Source: an uncultured Streptococcus sp.
GTDB lineage: Bacteria; Bacillota; Bacilli; Lactobacillales; Streptococcaceae
Assembly: GCA_902470035.1 (NCBI GenBank)
Contig: CABREZ010000037.1
Location: 1 to 12,590, forward strand
Length of the DNA stretch: 12,590 nt
Direction of reading: 5' to 3'
The notes beneath the pieces are model-generated. The model did not search any database. It was not told where the DNA came from and saw only the letters and a program-made list of their open reading frames with translations. The first letter of the stretch is position 1. Every line of letters begins with the position of its first letter. Shown piece after piece: positions 7,248 through 12,590 of this stretch. Both the position numbers and the translations under genes were made by a program.

Positions 7248-8213
7248 TTAGAATTTCACATCAGCCCAGCGAGCTGCTTCTTTCTGAATCACCTTAGCAG
7301 CCCCAAGGTAGATATCTTCCAAGATTTCAGCACAGGTTTCTTCTTTACTTACGAGACCTGCAATTTGTCCTGCCATCACAGATCCATTATCAACGTCTCC
7401 GTCAACAACAGCATTGCGAAGAGCACCTGCTCCTAATTCTTCAATTTCTTCTTGAGTCTTCTTACCTGCCAAGAAATCTTTTTCAGCTTGATTATAAGCA
7501 GAAGCCAATTTATTCTTAATCGCACGAACTGGGTGGCCAACAACTGATGCAGATACCACTGTATCGATGTCCTTAGCTTTCAAGATTTTATTCTTAAAGT
7601 TTTGGTGAGCATTTGATTCTTTAGCAACGACAAATCGTGTTCCCACCTGAACAGCAGCTGCTCCAAGCATGAAGACTGCAGCTGCTCCAGCACCATCAGC
7701 CACACCACCAGCACCAATAACTGGAATAGAAACCGCTTCGACCACTTGACGAACCAGGGTCATGGTAGTCAATTTACCAATATGCCCACCTGCTTCCATT
7801 CCTTCAGCAATGACAGCATCCGCACCTAGTTTTTCCATCCGTTTTGCTAAAGCTACTGAAGGTACAACTGGAATAACGGTAATGCCAGCTTCGTGGAAAC
7901 GATCCATGTATTTTCCAGGATTCCCTGCACCAGTAGTAACCACTTTAACCCCTTCTTCGATAACCAAATCAACGATATCATCTGCAAAAGGAGAGAGGAG
8001 CATGATATTCACTCCAAAAGGTTTGTCAGTAATGGATTTGACACGATCAATATTCGCTTTGACAACTTCTTTAGGTGCATTTCCTCCACCGATAATCCCA
8101 AGACCACCCGCATTGGATACAGCTCCCGCTAGATCACCATCAGCTACCCAAGCCATACCACCTTGGAAAATTGGATATTTAATGTTTAATAATTCAGTAA
8201 TTCGTGTTTGCAT
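7248..8213 (-). CDS. fabK: Enoyl-ACP reductase II (FMN-dependent, triclosan-resistant type)
   Basis: The 321-residue TIM-barrel flavoprotein reduces trans-2-enoyl-ACP with NAD(P)H, the last step of each cycle. It is unrelated to the SDR-type FabI. It starts with RITELLNIKYPIFQGGMAWVADGDLAGAVSNAGGLG, typical of the nitronate monooxygenase/FabK family. The catalytic H144 is in EGMEAGGHIGKLTTM. Phosphate-binding loops IGAGGVADG (166-174) and AAVQVGTRF follow. No FabI-type gene lies in the window. The position after acpP and before fabD is diagnostic for streptococcal FabK and argues against plain nitronate monooxygenase. Upstream lies a FabT-type box inside a long inverted repeat, so expression is probably repressed by FabT when long-chain acyl-ACP is plentiful. 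GGAAGG precedes the ATG. Confidence 0.97.
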   Translation of the reverse strand: MQTRITELLNIKYPIFQGGMAWVADGDLAGAVSNAGGLGIIGGGNAPKEVVKANIDRVKSITDKPFGVNIMLLSPFADDIVDLVIEEGVKVVTTGAGNPGKYMDRFHEAGITVIPVVPSVALAKRMEKLGADAVIAEGMEAGGHIGKLTTMTLVRQVVEAVSIPVIGAGGVADGAGAAAVFMLGAAAVQVGTRFVVAKESNAHQNFKNKILKAKDIDTVVSASVVGHPVRAIKNKLASAYNQAEKDFLAGKKTQEEIEELGAGALRNAVVDGDVDNGSVMAGQIAGLVSKEETCAEILEDIYLGAAKVIQKEAARWADVKF

Positions 8214-8233
8214 AGTACCTTCCTCATTTTCGC

Positions 8234-8287
8234 TTAAGTAATAGTTTGAAAGCGATTCTTTGCTTTGAGCGTCAAACTATTACCTAA
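8234..8287. repeat. 54-bp inverted repeat between acpP and fabK
   Basis: Arm 8238-8249 (GTAATAGTTTGA) is an exact reverse complement of 8272-8283. After one mismatch, TTA (8234-8236) and TAA (8285-8287) extend the pairing. A smaller internal pair AAAGC (8249-8253) with GCTTT (8262-8266) lies inside. In the - strand transcript it can fold into a 15-bp stem 21 bases before the fabK ribosome-binding region. The FabT-type box at 8264-8276 overlaps the upstream arm. Confidence 0.8.
8264..8276. promoter_or_regulatory. Probable FabT operator of fabK
   Basis: TTTGAGCGTCAAA is a 5-bp palindrome with a 3-base spacer. It matches the TTTGA-N3-TCAAA core of the published streptococcal FabT site (ANTTTGATTATCAAATT) at all ten conserved bases. 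FabT is encoded 1.3 kb upstream. A third half-site TTTGA lies at 8245-8249. I could not place a convincing -35/-10 pair around it. Confidence 0.75.
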
Positions 8288-8315
8288 ACAAGAGAGAATA
8301 TCTTTCGATACTCTC
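8286..8315 (-). terminator. Hairpin after acpP, possible terminator or attenuator
   Basis: The - strand reads GAGAGTATC (8315-8307), GAAA tetraloop (8306-8303), then GATATTCTC (8302-8294). This gives nine pairs with one G-U, followed by TCTTGTTT. The GNRA loop and U-rich tail resemble an intrinsic terminator, but the tail is broken by C and G, so partial readthrough into fabK is likely. It lies 8 bases after the acpP stop. Confidence 0.6.
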
Positions 8316-8323
8316 ATCCATTA

Positions 8324-8548
8324 TTATTTAGTTTTTTCTTCTACGTAAGCAACAAGGTCACCTACAGTAGACAATCCTTCTTCAGTTTCAATTTGAATGT
8401 CGAATGCATCTTCAATTTCTGAAATCACTTGGAACAAATCCAATGAATCAGCTTCAAGATCTTCAAAAGTAGACTCAAGAGTTACTTCTGATGGTTCTTT
8501 ACCAAGTTCTTCAACGATAATTTCTTGTACTTTTTCAAATACTGCCAT
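8324..8548 (-). CDS. acpP: Acyl carrier protein
   Basis: The 74-residue acidic protein carries acyl chains as thioesters on phosphopantetheine. The attachment serine is S35 in LEADSLDLFQVISEIEDAF, the DSL motif at the start of helix II. The second acidic helix runs on with EIEDAFDIQIETEEG. The ATG at 8548 has a near-perfect AAGGAGG six bases upstream, fitting the high expression ACP needs. The gene is flanked by AT-rich gaps on both sides (55 bases after fabH, 110 before fabK) and followed by a GNRA-loop hairpin. It may therefore accumulate as a short stable transcript in addition to the long operon message. No holo-ACP synthase is encoded here. Confidence 0.98.
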   Translation of the reverse strand: MAVFEKVQEIIVEELGKEPSEVTLESTFEDLEADSLDLFQVISEIEDAFDIQIETEEGLSTVGDLVAYVEEKTK

Positions 8549-8583
8549 GATTGGCCTCCTTAAAATAATAAAAAATTTTTAAA

Positions 8584-8597
8584 ATGTGTTACCACAT
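8584..8597 (-). other. Small GNRA hairpin in the fabH-acpP gap
   Basis: In the - strand RNA AUGUG, a GUAA loop and CACAU form a 5-bp stem, 6 bases after the fabH stop. It is followed by an almost pure A/T run reaching the acpP ribosome site. It could be a weak terminator or a processing site. It is too short to be sure. Confidence 0.35.
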
Positions 8598-8603
8598 GTT
8601 TAA

Positions 8604-9578
8604 CTAGATTGTAACAAGAAGTGAGCCCCATGTCAAACCTCCACCAAATCCAGACAGAAGAATTGTTTGACTTCCATCCAATTTGATCAGTCCTTGGTCA
8701 ACACACTCCGATAATAAAATTGGAATACTTGCGGCACTCGTGTTACCATATTCCATCATGTTTGCAGGAAGTTTTTCTCTATCAACCCCGATTTTCTTAG
8801 CCATTTTATCTAAGATACGGTCATTTGCTTGGTGCAGAAGAAAATAATCAATCTCTTCAACAGGCACTGGAGCATCTGCTAACGTATTTTTAATACTCTT
8901 AGCCACATCCCGAATGGCAAAATCAAAGACTGCTCTTCCATCCATTGACAAATATTTTTTATCTTCTTCCTTATCAGAATATGGTGAAGATAAACCAACA
9001 GATGATGATTGAAGAACTTCTCCACGGGAACCATCAGAAAATAAACTTTCAGCTAAAAAAGTTTGTTGTTCGGAAGCTTCCAATAAAACACCGCCAGCAC
9101 CATCCCCAAATAGGACCGCTGTTGTCCGATCTTCCCAATCAATCACTTTCGATAAGGTTTCACTTCCGATAACGATTCCTCGTTTGTACTGACCAGACCG
9201 AAGCAACTTTTCAGCAGTCGCAAGCGCAAAGACAAATCCACTACAAGCTGCTGTCAAATCAAAGACGAAAGCTTTAGAGGCACCAATTTTAGCTTGAACA
9301 CGAGCTGCAGTTGATGGCATCATGGAATCGGGCGAAATAGTTGCAACAATAATAAAATCCAACTGATCCGCTTGTAAACCACTTTTTTCAAGCAAGCGCC
9401 GAGCAACTTCCGTAGCCAAATCGCTGGTTGATTCTGATTGAGAAATATGACGCTTCCGAATTCCTGTCCGACTAGCAATCCACTCATCACTGGTGTCCAT
9501 CCATTCAGAAAGATCCTGATTGGAAATCACTTGGCTTGGCGCATAATGGGCCACCTGACTAATTTTTGCAAAAGTCAT
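8604..9578 (-). CDS. fabH: 3-oxoacyl-ACP synthase III (initiating condensing enzyme)
   Basis: The 324-residue enzyme condenses a short acyl-CoA primer with malonyl-ACP to start fatty-acid chains. The Cys-His-Asn triad is visible: C112 in LTAACSGFVFALA, H249 in YFLLHQAND and N279 in MEYGNTSAAS. DTSDEWIASRTGIRKRHI near 28-45 is the CoA-contacting region, and GFGGGLTWGSLLV is the C-terminal signature. The ATG overlaps the fabT stop by one base (TAATG), with GGAGG in the last fabT codons, so repressor and initiating enzyme are co-translated. The stop is TAG. The length equals that of known streptococcal FabH. Confidence 0.98.
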   Translation of the reverse strand: MTFAKISQVAHYAPSQVISNQDLSEWMDTSDEWIASRTGIRKRHISQSESTSDLATEVARRLLEKSGLQADQLDFIIVATISPDSMMPSTAARVQAKIGASKAFVFDLTAACSGFVFALATAEKLLRSGQYKRGIVIGSETLSKVIDWEDRTTAVLFGDGAGGVLLEASEQQTFLAESLFSDGSRGEVLQSSSVGLSSPYSDKEEDKKYLSMDGRAVFDFAIRDVAKSIKNTLADAPVPVEEIDYFLLHQANDRILDKMAKKIGVDREKLPANMMEYGNTSAASIPILLSECVDQGLIKLDGSQTILLSGFGGGLTWGSLLVTI

Positions 9579-10012
9579 TATTTCAAATCCTCCAAGAAAC
9601 GATAAAGGTTCTGCAAGCCTTTTTGCATCACTTTCCGTTCATCTGGAGACATCCCATCGATAATTTGATTGACCATCCGCTTGTGAAATTGTTGGTGAAG
9701 CCGATACAAGAGTTTTCCTCTTTTGGTCAAACTCAAATGGACAACCCGACGATCAACTTCAGATCTGGTTCGTTCAATATAACCTTTTCGTTCAAGGTTA
9801 TTTAAACTGGTTGTGACTGTACCTAACGTTACCATTAACGAACGCGAAATATCACTTGGAGTTGCGTTTGGTGTTGAGCCGATGACATCTATTGTGTGCA
9901 TTTCCTTAATAGAAACATCATTAAATCGACTGCTACGTAAACTAGTTTCTTCGATGACTAAAACGTTGTTAAAAATGGATGTAAGGTAATCATTGACTAG
10001 TTGAAAATTCAA
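9578..10012 (-). CDS. fabT: FabT, MarR-family repressor of fatty-acid synthesis (TTG start)
   Basis: The 144-residue winged-helix protein represses the fab/acc genes, with long-chain acyl-ACP as corepressor in studied streptococci. The dimerisation helix begins NFQLVNDYLTSIFNNVLVIEE. The DNA-reading helices span about 51-79 (TPSDISRSLMVTLGTVTTSL, then NNLERKGYI), and the wing holds the MarR hallmark D87-R88-R89. The C-terminal helices end FLEDLK. The frame opens at GTG 10021, but that codon sits inside the G-rich ribosome site. The TTG at 10010-10012 is 8 bases after AGGGGG and gives exactly 144 residues, the usual FabT length, so I prefer it. A FabT-type palindrome over its own promoter predicts autorepression. 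Its stop overlaps the fabH start. Confidence 0.95.
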   Translation of the reverse strand: MNFQLVNDYLTSIFNNVLVIEETSLRSSRFNDVSIKEMHTIDVIGSTPNATPSDISRSLMVTLGTVTTSLNNLERKGYIERTRSEVDRRVVHLSLTKRGKLLYRLHQQFHKRMVNQIIDGMSPDERKVMQKGLQNLYRFLEDLK

Positions 10013-10020
10013 AAACCACA

Positions 10021-10026
10021 CCCCCT
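10021..10026 (-). promoter_or_regulatory. Ribosome-binding site that supports the fabT TTG start
   Basis: AGGGGG on the - strand is followed by the 8 bases TGTGGTTT and then TTG. A GTG start at 10021 would overlap the site itself, which makes it implausible. Confidence 0.65.
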
Positions 10027-10035
10027 ATTCATTAC

Positions 10036-10048
10036 TTTGATAATCGAA
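10036..10048. promoter_or_regulatory. FabT operator at the fabT promoter
   Basis: On the - strand TTCGATTATCAAA matches the published FabT core TTTGATTATCAAA with one change (C for T). It begins on the last base of the -10 box and covers the expected transcription start, a classic repressing position. A further half-site TTTGATAA at 10051-10058 (- strand), paired with TTATCAAA (10036-10043), makes an overlapping 8-bp inverted repeat. Confidence 0.88.
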
Positions 10049-10076
10049 TTTTATCAAAATTCAAACCAAATAGCAA
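10048..10076 (-). promoter_or_regulatory. Promoter of the fabT operon
   Basis: The -35 TTGCTA (10076-10071) is separated by 17 bases from the -10 TAAAAT (10053-10048), with a TGA extension giving an extended -10. Start is expected near 10041, about 30 bases before the fabT TTG. It lies within the FabT operator. Confidence 0.85.
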
Positions 10077-10087
10077 GTCTCAATAAT

Positions 10088-10112
10088 AAAAACATAAAAA
10101 TTTTACGTTTTT
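10088..10112 (-). terminator. AT-rich hairpin after fabM, probable weak terminator
   Basis: On the - strand AAAAAC (10112-10107) pairs with GTTTTT (10093-10088). The pairing continues through G-U, U-A and A-U pairs toward the centre, and ATTATT follows. Nearly all pairs are A-U, so termination would be inefficient. It overlaps the fabM stop codon (10111-10113) and lies just upstream of the fabT promoter. Confidence 0.5.
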
Positions 10113-10902
10113 ATTTTCCTAAAAATTTTGGACGTCGACGCTCTGAATAGGCAATAACTCCCTCTTTAAAGTCTTCTTTTAAAGATAGATTTCTTTGCAA
10201 TCTCAACTCAATTTCAGCATAGCGATCCCAGTCAGTCAGCATGCTAGACCAGGCCAACTCTTTAATCGCAGCAAAAGAATTGTCTGAGCTACGTCTTAAC
10301 TTCATGAGAAGTTGGTTAACAGTCTTGTCTAATTTATCTACTTCAGAAACCTTATAAACAACGCCATATTCCAGAGCCTTTTCAGCACCTAATGGTTCAC
10401 CAGTCATCGCTAACTGAGTTGCTCTACTCAAACCAATGGCTCTTCCTAAAAGGAAAAGACCACCAGCATCAGGAGCTAAACCTACTCCAACAAAGGCTTG
10501 AATAAACTTGGCTTTATCAGAAGCAATACAAAAATCTGCCGCTACTGCCATATTAGCAGTTGCTCCTGCAACCGCACCATCTGCAACCATAATCACAGGT
10601 TTTGGAAGTTGCTTCATTTTTTTAGAGATTTGATTAACCAATTCCGCAATTTGCGTTAACGAATCGATATCATTGGCATCGACAGCCCGCTTCATCTCTG
10701 CTAAATCACCACCAACCGAAAAAACCTTACCAACTGCTTTAAATAAAATAAAACGAATATCTGGATTCTTCTCAGCTAATTCTAATGCTTCAAGGATTTC
10801 CTGACACATTGGAATGTTAAAACCATTTGAAACCTCAGGTCTATTTAAAATAATAGATGCGAGATCCTCTTCTACAGAATATATAATCGTTTCGAACACC
10901 AT
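10111..10902 (-). CDS. fabM: trans-2-decenoyl-ACP isomerase FabM (crotonase family)
   Basis: The 263-residue crotonase-fold protein is the streptococcal isomerase that turns trans-2- into cis-3-decenoyl-ACP, the only route to unsaturated fatty acids without FabA. Family features are ILNRPEVSNGFNIPM (about 18-32), KVFSVGGDLAEMKRAVD (about 59-75, first oxyanion region), MVADGAVAGATANMAVAADF (about 104-123, second oxyanion region) and AFVGVGLAPDAGGLFLLGRAIG with the catalytic-side aspartate. The C-terminal FKEGVIAYSERRRPKF is typical. Annotation pipelines may call it enoyl-CoA hydratase, but its place directly ahead of fabT is diagnostic for FabM. The ATG at 10902 has AAGGGG six bases upstream. 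Its separate promoter and terminator suggest control apart from the FabT operon. Confidence 0.94.
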   Translation of the reverse strand: MVFETIIYSVEEDLASIILNRPEVSNGFNIPMCQEILEALELAEKNPDIRFILFKAVGKVFSVGGDLAEMKRAVDANDIDSLTQIAELVNQISKKMKQLPKPVIMVADGAVAGATANMAVAADFCIASDKAKFIQAFVGVGLAPDAGGLFLLGRAIGLSRATQLAMTGEPLGAEKALEYGVVYKVSEVDKLDKTVNQLLMKLRRSSDNSFAAIKELAWSSMLTDWDRYAEIELRLQRNLSLKEDFKEGVIAYSERRRPKFLGK

Positions 10903-10967
10903 AAGCCGCCCCTTTACTAATTAGCTGTTCAAATTGTTTGATAGTTGAACTTATTTATTTTTATATT

Positions 10968-10996
10968 ATTTTAGCACAACTACTTTGAGAAGTAAA
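10968..10996 (-). promoter_or_regulatory. Probable fabM promoter
   Basis: The -35-like TTTACT (10996-10991) lies 17 bases before the -10 TAAAAT (10973-10968), which is preceded by TGC, an extended -10. Start would be near 10961, leaving a leader of about 58 bases. No TTTGA-N3-TCAAA box overlaps it. In the leader, GTTCAA (10927-10932) and TTGAAC (10945-10950) form a 6-bp inverted repeat, and TCAAA-TTG-TTTGA (10929-10941) has the half-sites reversed. Confidence 0.65.
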
Positions 10997-11058
10997 TTAC
11001 ATTTTCATAACAAAGTGTCTCAGCCGAAAGACTTACTTGATAGCAGTGCTGTTTTAGA

Positions 11059-11087
11059 TTGTAACCAAGCCTTATCTTTGGTATAAT
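11059..11087 (+). promoter_or_regulatory. Promoter of the aspartate kinase gene
   Basis: TTGTAA (11059-11064), 17 bases, then a perfect TATAAT (11082-11087) preceded by TGG, an extended -10. Start is expected near 11094, leaving only about 22 bases before the ATG, so there is no room for a riboswitch. The -35 boxes of this promoter and of fabM are about 62 bases apart, pointing away from each other. The stretch between (10997-11058) shows nothing further that I can name. Confidence 0.88.
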
Positions 11088-11115
11088 TTAAAGTAAGTTT
11101 TGTAAAGGAGTCCAC

Positions 11116-12465
11116 ATGAAAGTAGTTAAATTTGGTGGTAGTTCGTTAGCATCTGCTACCCAGCTAGAAAAAGTATTCAATATTGTTAAAGAAGATGAAA
11201 CCCGTCAATACGTGGTCGTTTCTGCTCCAGGGAAACGCAATGCTGAGGACACAAAAGTTACCGATGCCCTCATCAAGTATTATAAAGAATATACCAACGG
11301 AAAAGATACTAGTCAAAGTCAAGAATGGATTATTAATCGCTATCGTTCTATTACAGAGGAGTTAGACTTAAACGAGGAAATTATCGAAGAAATTGCTAGA
11401 GATATCATGTCCCTTGCAACACTTCCCAAATCCGATAACACCTTCTTATATGATACCTTCTTAGCAGCTGGAGAAAACAACAATGCGAAACTCATTGCAG
11501 CTTACTTTATAAAAAAAGGTTTAGAAGCAAAATATATCCATCCAAAAGAGGCAGGTATCTTTGTAACAAGTGAACCTTGCAATGCACGCATTCTGCCTTC
11601 TAGTTACGATAAGATTGAAGAACTCAGAAACCATAATGAAATTTTAGTAATCCCTGGATTCTTTGGAATTACTAAAGAAGGCCAAGTATGTACTTTTTCA
11701 AGAGGTGGTTCGGATATTACAGGATCTATTATTGCAGCCGGAGTTAAAGCAGACCTCTACGAAAACTTTACGGACGTCGATGGTATTTTTGCAGCTCACC
11801 CAGGGATTATTAAACAGCCACATTCTATTCCTGAACTAACCTATAAAGAGATGCGGGAATTAGCCTATGCTGGCTTTAGTGTCCTCCATGATGAAGCACT
11901 TGTTCCTGCATATCGTGGAAAAATTCCAATGGTAATCAAGAACACCAACAATCCAAAACATCCAGGTACCAAGATTGTGCTGAACCATACCAATGAATAT
12001 GTTAAAGTTGTTGGAATTGCAGGAGACTCAGGATTTGTCAGCATTAATACCACCAAATACCTGATGAATAGAGAAGTCGGTTTTGGTAGAAAATTATTAC
12101 AAATATTAGAAGATTTGAATATTAGTTGGGATCACATGCCAACAGGCATTGACGACTTATCAGTCATTCTCCGTTCAAAAGAATTAACCCCAATTAAAGA
12201 ACAAGAAATTTTAAAACACTTGATTCAAGACTTACAAGTTGACCATGCAGAAATCGAACATGATCTTTCCATTATTATGATCGTCGGAGAGAACATGAAA
12301 AATCAAATCGGTGTTACTGCAACAGCGACAAAAGCACTATCAGAAAACAACATTAATATCCAAATGATTTCCCAAGGATCCAGTGAAGTTTCCATTATGT
12401 TTGTCGTCAATCAAGAACAAGAAAGACAGGCTATTAAAGCTCTATACGATGTTTTCTTTAAATAA
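11116..12465 (+). CDS. Aspartate kinase with C-terminal ACT domains
   Basis: The 449-residue enzyme phosphorylates aspartate, opening the pathway to lysine, diaminopimelate, threonine and methionine. The amino-acid kinase domain starts MKVVKFGGSS (K5-S10, phosphate binding). It continues with FLAAGENNNAKL near 115-126, TFSRGGSDITGS at 193-204 and YENFTDVDGIFAAHP near 215-229. A regulatory tail of two ACT domains follows from about 295, including VKVVGIAGDSGFVSI and IIMIVGENMKNQIGVTATATKAL, so allosteric inhibition by an end-product amino acid is expected. The length fits the monofunctional LysC/YclM-type kinases; no homoserine dehydrogenase domain is attached. AAAGGAG lies 5 bases before the ATG. 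It is a single-gene unit with its own promoter and terminator. I give no symbol because naming varies among streptococci (lysC, thrA, yclM). Confidence 0.96.
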   Translation: MKVVKFGGSSLASATQLEKVFNIVKEDETRQYVVVSAPGKRNAEDTKVTDALIKYYKEYTNGKDTSQSQEWIINRYRSITEELDLNEEIIEEIARDIMSLATLPKSDNTFLYDTFLAAGENNNAKLIAAYFIKKGLEAKYIHPKEAGIFVTSEPCNARILPSSYDKIEELRNHNEILVIPGFFGITKEGQVCTFSRGGSDITGSIIAAGVKADLYENFTDVDGIFAAHPGIIKQPHSIPELTYKEMRELAYAGFSVLHDEALVPAYRGKIPMVIKNTNNPKHPGTKIVLNHTNEYVKVVGIAGDSGFVSINTTKYLMNREVGFGRKLLQILEDLNISWDHMPTGIDDLSVILRSKELTPIKEQEILKHLIQDLQVDHAEIEHDLSIIMIVGENMKNQIGVTATATKALSENNINIQMISQGSSEVSIMFVVNQEQERQAIKALYDVFFK

Positions 12466-12466
12466 G

Positions 12467-12492
12467 AAAAAAGGTTCGAAAGAACCTTTTTT
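12467..12492 (+). terminator. Intrinsic terminator of the aspartate kinase gene
   Basis: AAAAAAGGTTC (12467-12477), GAAA loop, then GAACCTTTTTT (12482-12492): an 11-bp perfect stem starting one base after the stop codon. The A and T tracts flank both sides, so it may also work against transcripts arriving on the - strand from the tRNA side. Confidence 0.93.
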
Positions 12493-12514
12493 AATTTATT
12501 AATAAAAGAGAAAT

Positions 12515-12532
12515 AAAAAAACCCTTTCGGGT
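12515..12532 (-). terminator. Intrinsic terminator downstream of tRNA-Asn
   Basis: On the - strand ACCC (12532-12529 read as TACCC), GAAA loop and GGGT (12524-12521) form a short GC-rich stem, followed by a run of six more T. It begins 5 bases after the tRNA discriminator base and shows that this tRNA is the last product of its transcript. Confidence 0.85.
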
Positions 12533-12537
12533 ACTGA

Positions 12538-12590
12538 CTCCGCCAGTAGGACTCGAACCTACGACATCATGATTAACAGTCATGCGCTAC
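12538..12590 (-). tRNA. tRNA-Asn (anticodon GUU), 3' part; 5' end outside window
   Basis: On the - strand the anticodon stem CATGA/TCATG encloses the loop CTGTTAA with anticodon GTT (12577-12575), which reads asparagine codons. The T arm GTAGG-TTCGAGT-CCTAC (12562-12546) is followed by the acceptor strand TGGCGGA (12545-12539) and discriminator G at 12538. The discriminator G is the expected identity base for tRNA-Asn. CCA is not encoded: TCA follows. The D loop 5' half and the 5' acceptor strand lie beyond the window. Confidence 0.95.

Noticed and set aside
7248..8213. Nitronate monooxygenase
   Set aside because: It shares the fold, but the GGHIGKLTTM histidine motif and the operon place between acpP and fabD indicate FabK.
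7762..8241. 159-codon + strand open frame antisense to fabK
   Set aside because: A shadow of a conserved gene; low-complexity composition rich in Pro/Ser, no family resemblance.
10111..10902. Generic enoyl-CoA hydratase of fatty-acid breakdown
   Set aside because: The sequence and the place next to fabT in a synthesis cluster point to FabM; no beta-oxidation genes are present.
10997..11115. Lysine riboswitch or other leader control of aspartate kinase
   Set aside because: The promoter leaves only about 22 bases of leader, too short for a riboswitch.
1..12590. Mobile elements, CRISPR arrays, phage genes, toxin-antitoxin pairs, BOX or RUP-like repeats
   Set aside because: No transposase, repeat-spacer series or unassigned coding space was seen; every long gene belongs to a known core pathway.

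Overview
The window is a chromosomal stretch of a low-GC Gram-positive coccus, almost certainly a Streptococcus. This rests on protein-level resemblance to the streptococcal fatty-acid synthesis cluster, on the gene order fabM-fabT-fabH-acpP-fabK-fabD-fabG-fabF-accB-fabZ-accC-accD-accA, and on use of FabK and FabM instead of FabI and FabA. I cannot assign a species by eye.

Layout from left to right: (1) bases 1-255 are the 3' end of serS on the + strand. (2) A symmetrical hairpin at 261-297 separates serS from the convergent accA. (3) Bases 296-10902 on the - strand hold the complete type II fatty-acid synthesis locus of thirteen genes. (4) A 213-bp divergent intergenic region (10903-11115) carries back-to-back promoters for fabM (-) and for an aspartate kinase (+). 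(5) The aspartate kinase gene runs to 12465 and ends in a strong hairpin terminator. (6) A convergent tRNA-Asn (- strand) is cut by the window edge, with its own terminator downstream.

The fatty-acid genes form one pathway. AccB (biotin carrier), AccC (biotin carboxylase) and AccD/AccA (carboxyltransferase) make malonyl-CoA. FabD moves malonyl to ACP (acpP) and FabH starts chains. FabF elongates, FabG reduces, FabZ dehydrates and FabK (FMN enzyme) completes the cycle. FabM isomerises the 10-carbon trans-2 intermediate to cis-3 so that unsaturated chains form. FabT is the MarR-family repressor. Most genes are tightly packed, with TAATG or ATGA junctions at fabT/fabH, accB/fabZ and accD/accA.

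Regulation can be read from the sequence. fabT has a near-consensus promoter (TTGCTA-17-TAAAAT with an extended -10) whose transcription start lies in a FabT-type palindrome. A second FabT-type box sits between acpP and fabK, inside a 54-bp inverted repeat and just after a GNRA-loop hairpin behind acpP. fabM has a separate promoter without a canonical FabT box. A prominent 60-nt hairpin lies between accC and accD.

I found no mobile element, CRISPR array, phage gene or novel multi-gene system. The region is a well-known core locus. What deserves a second look is its intergenic RNA and operator structure.
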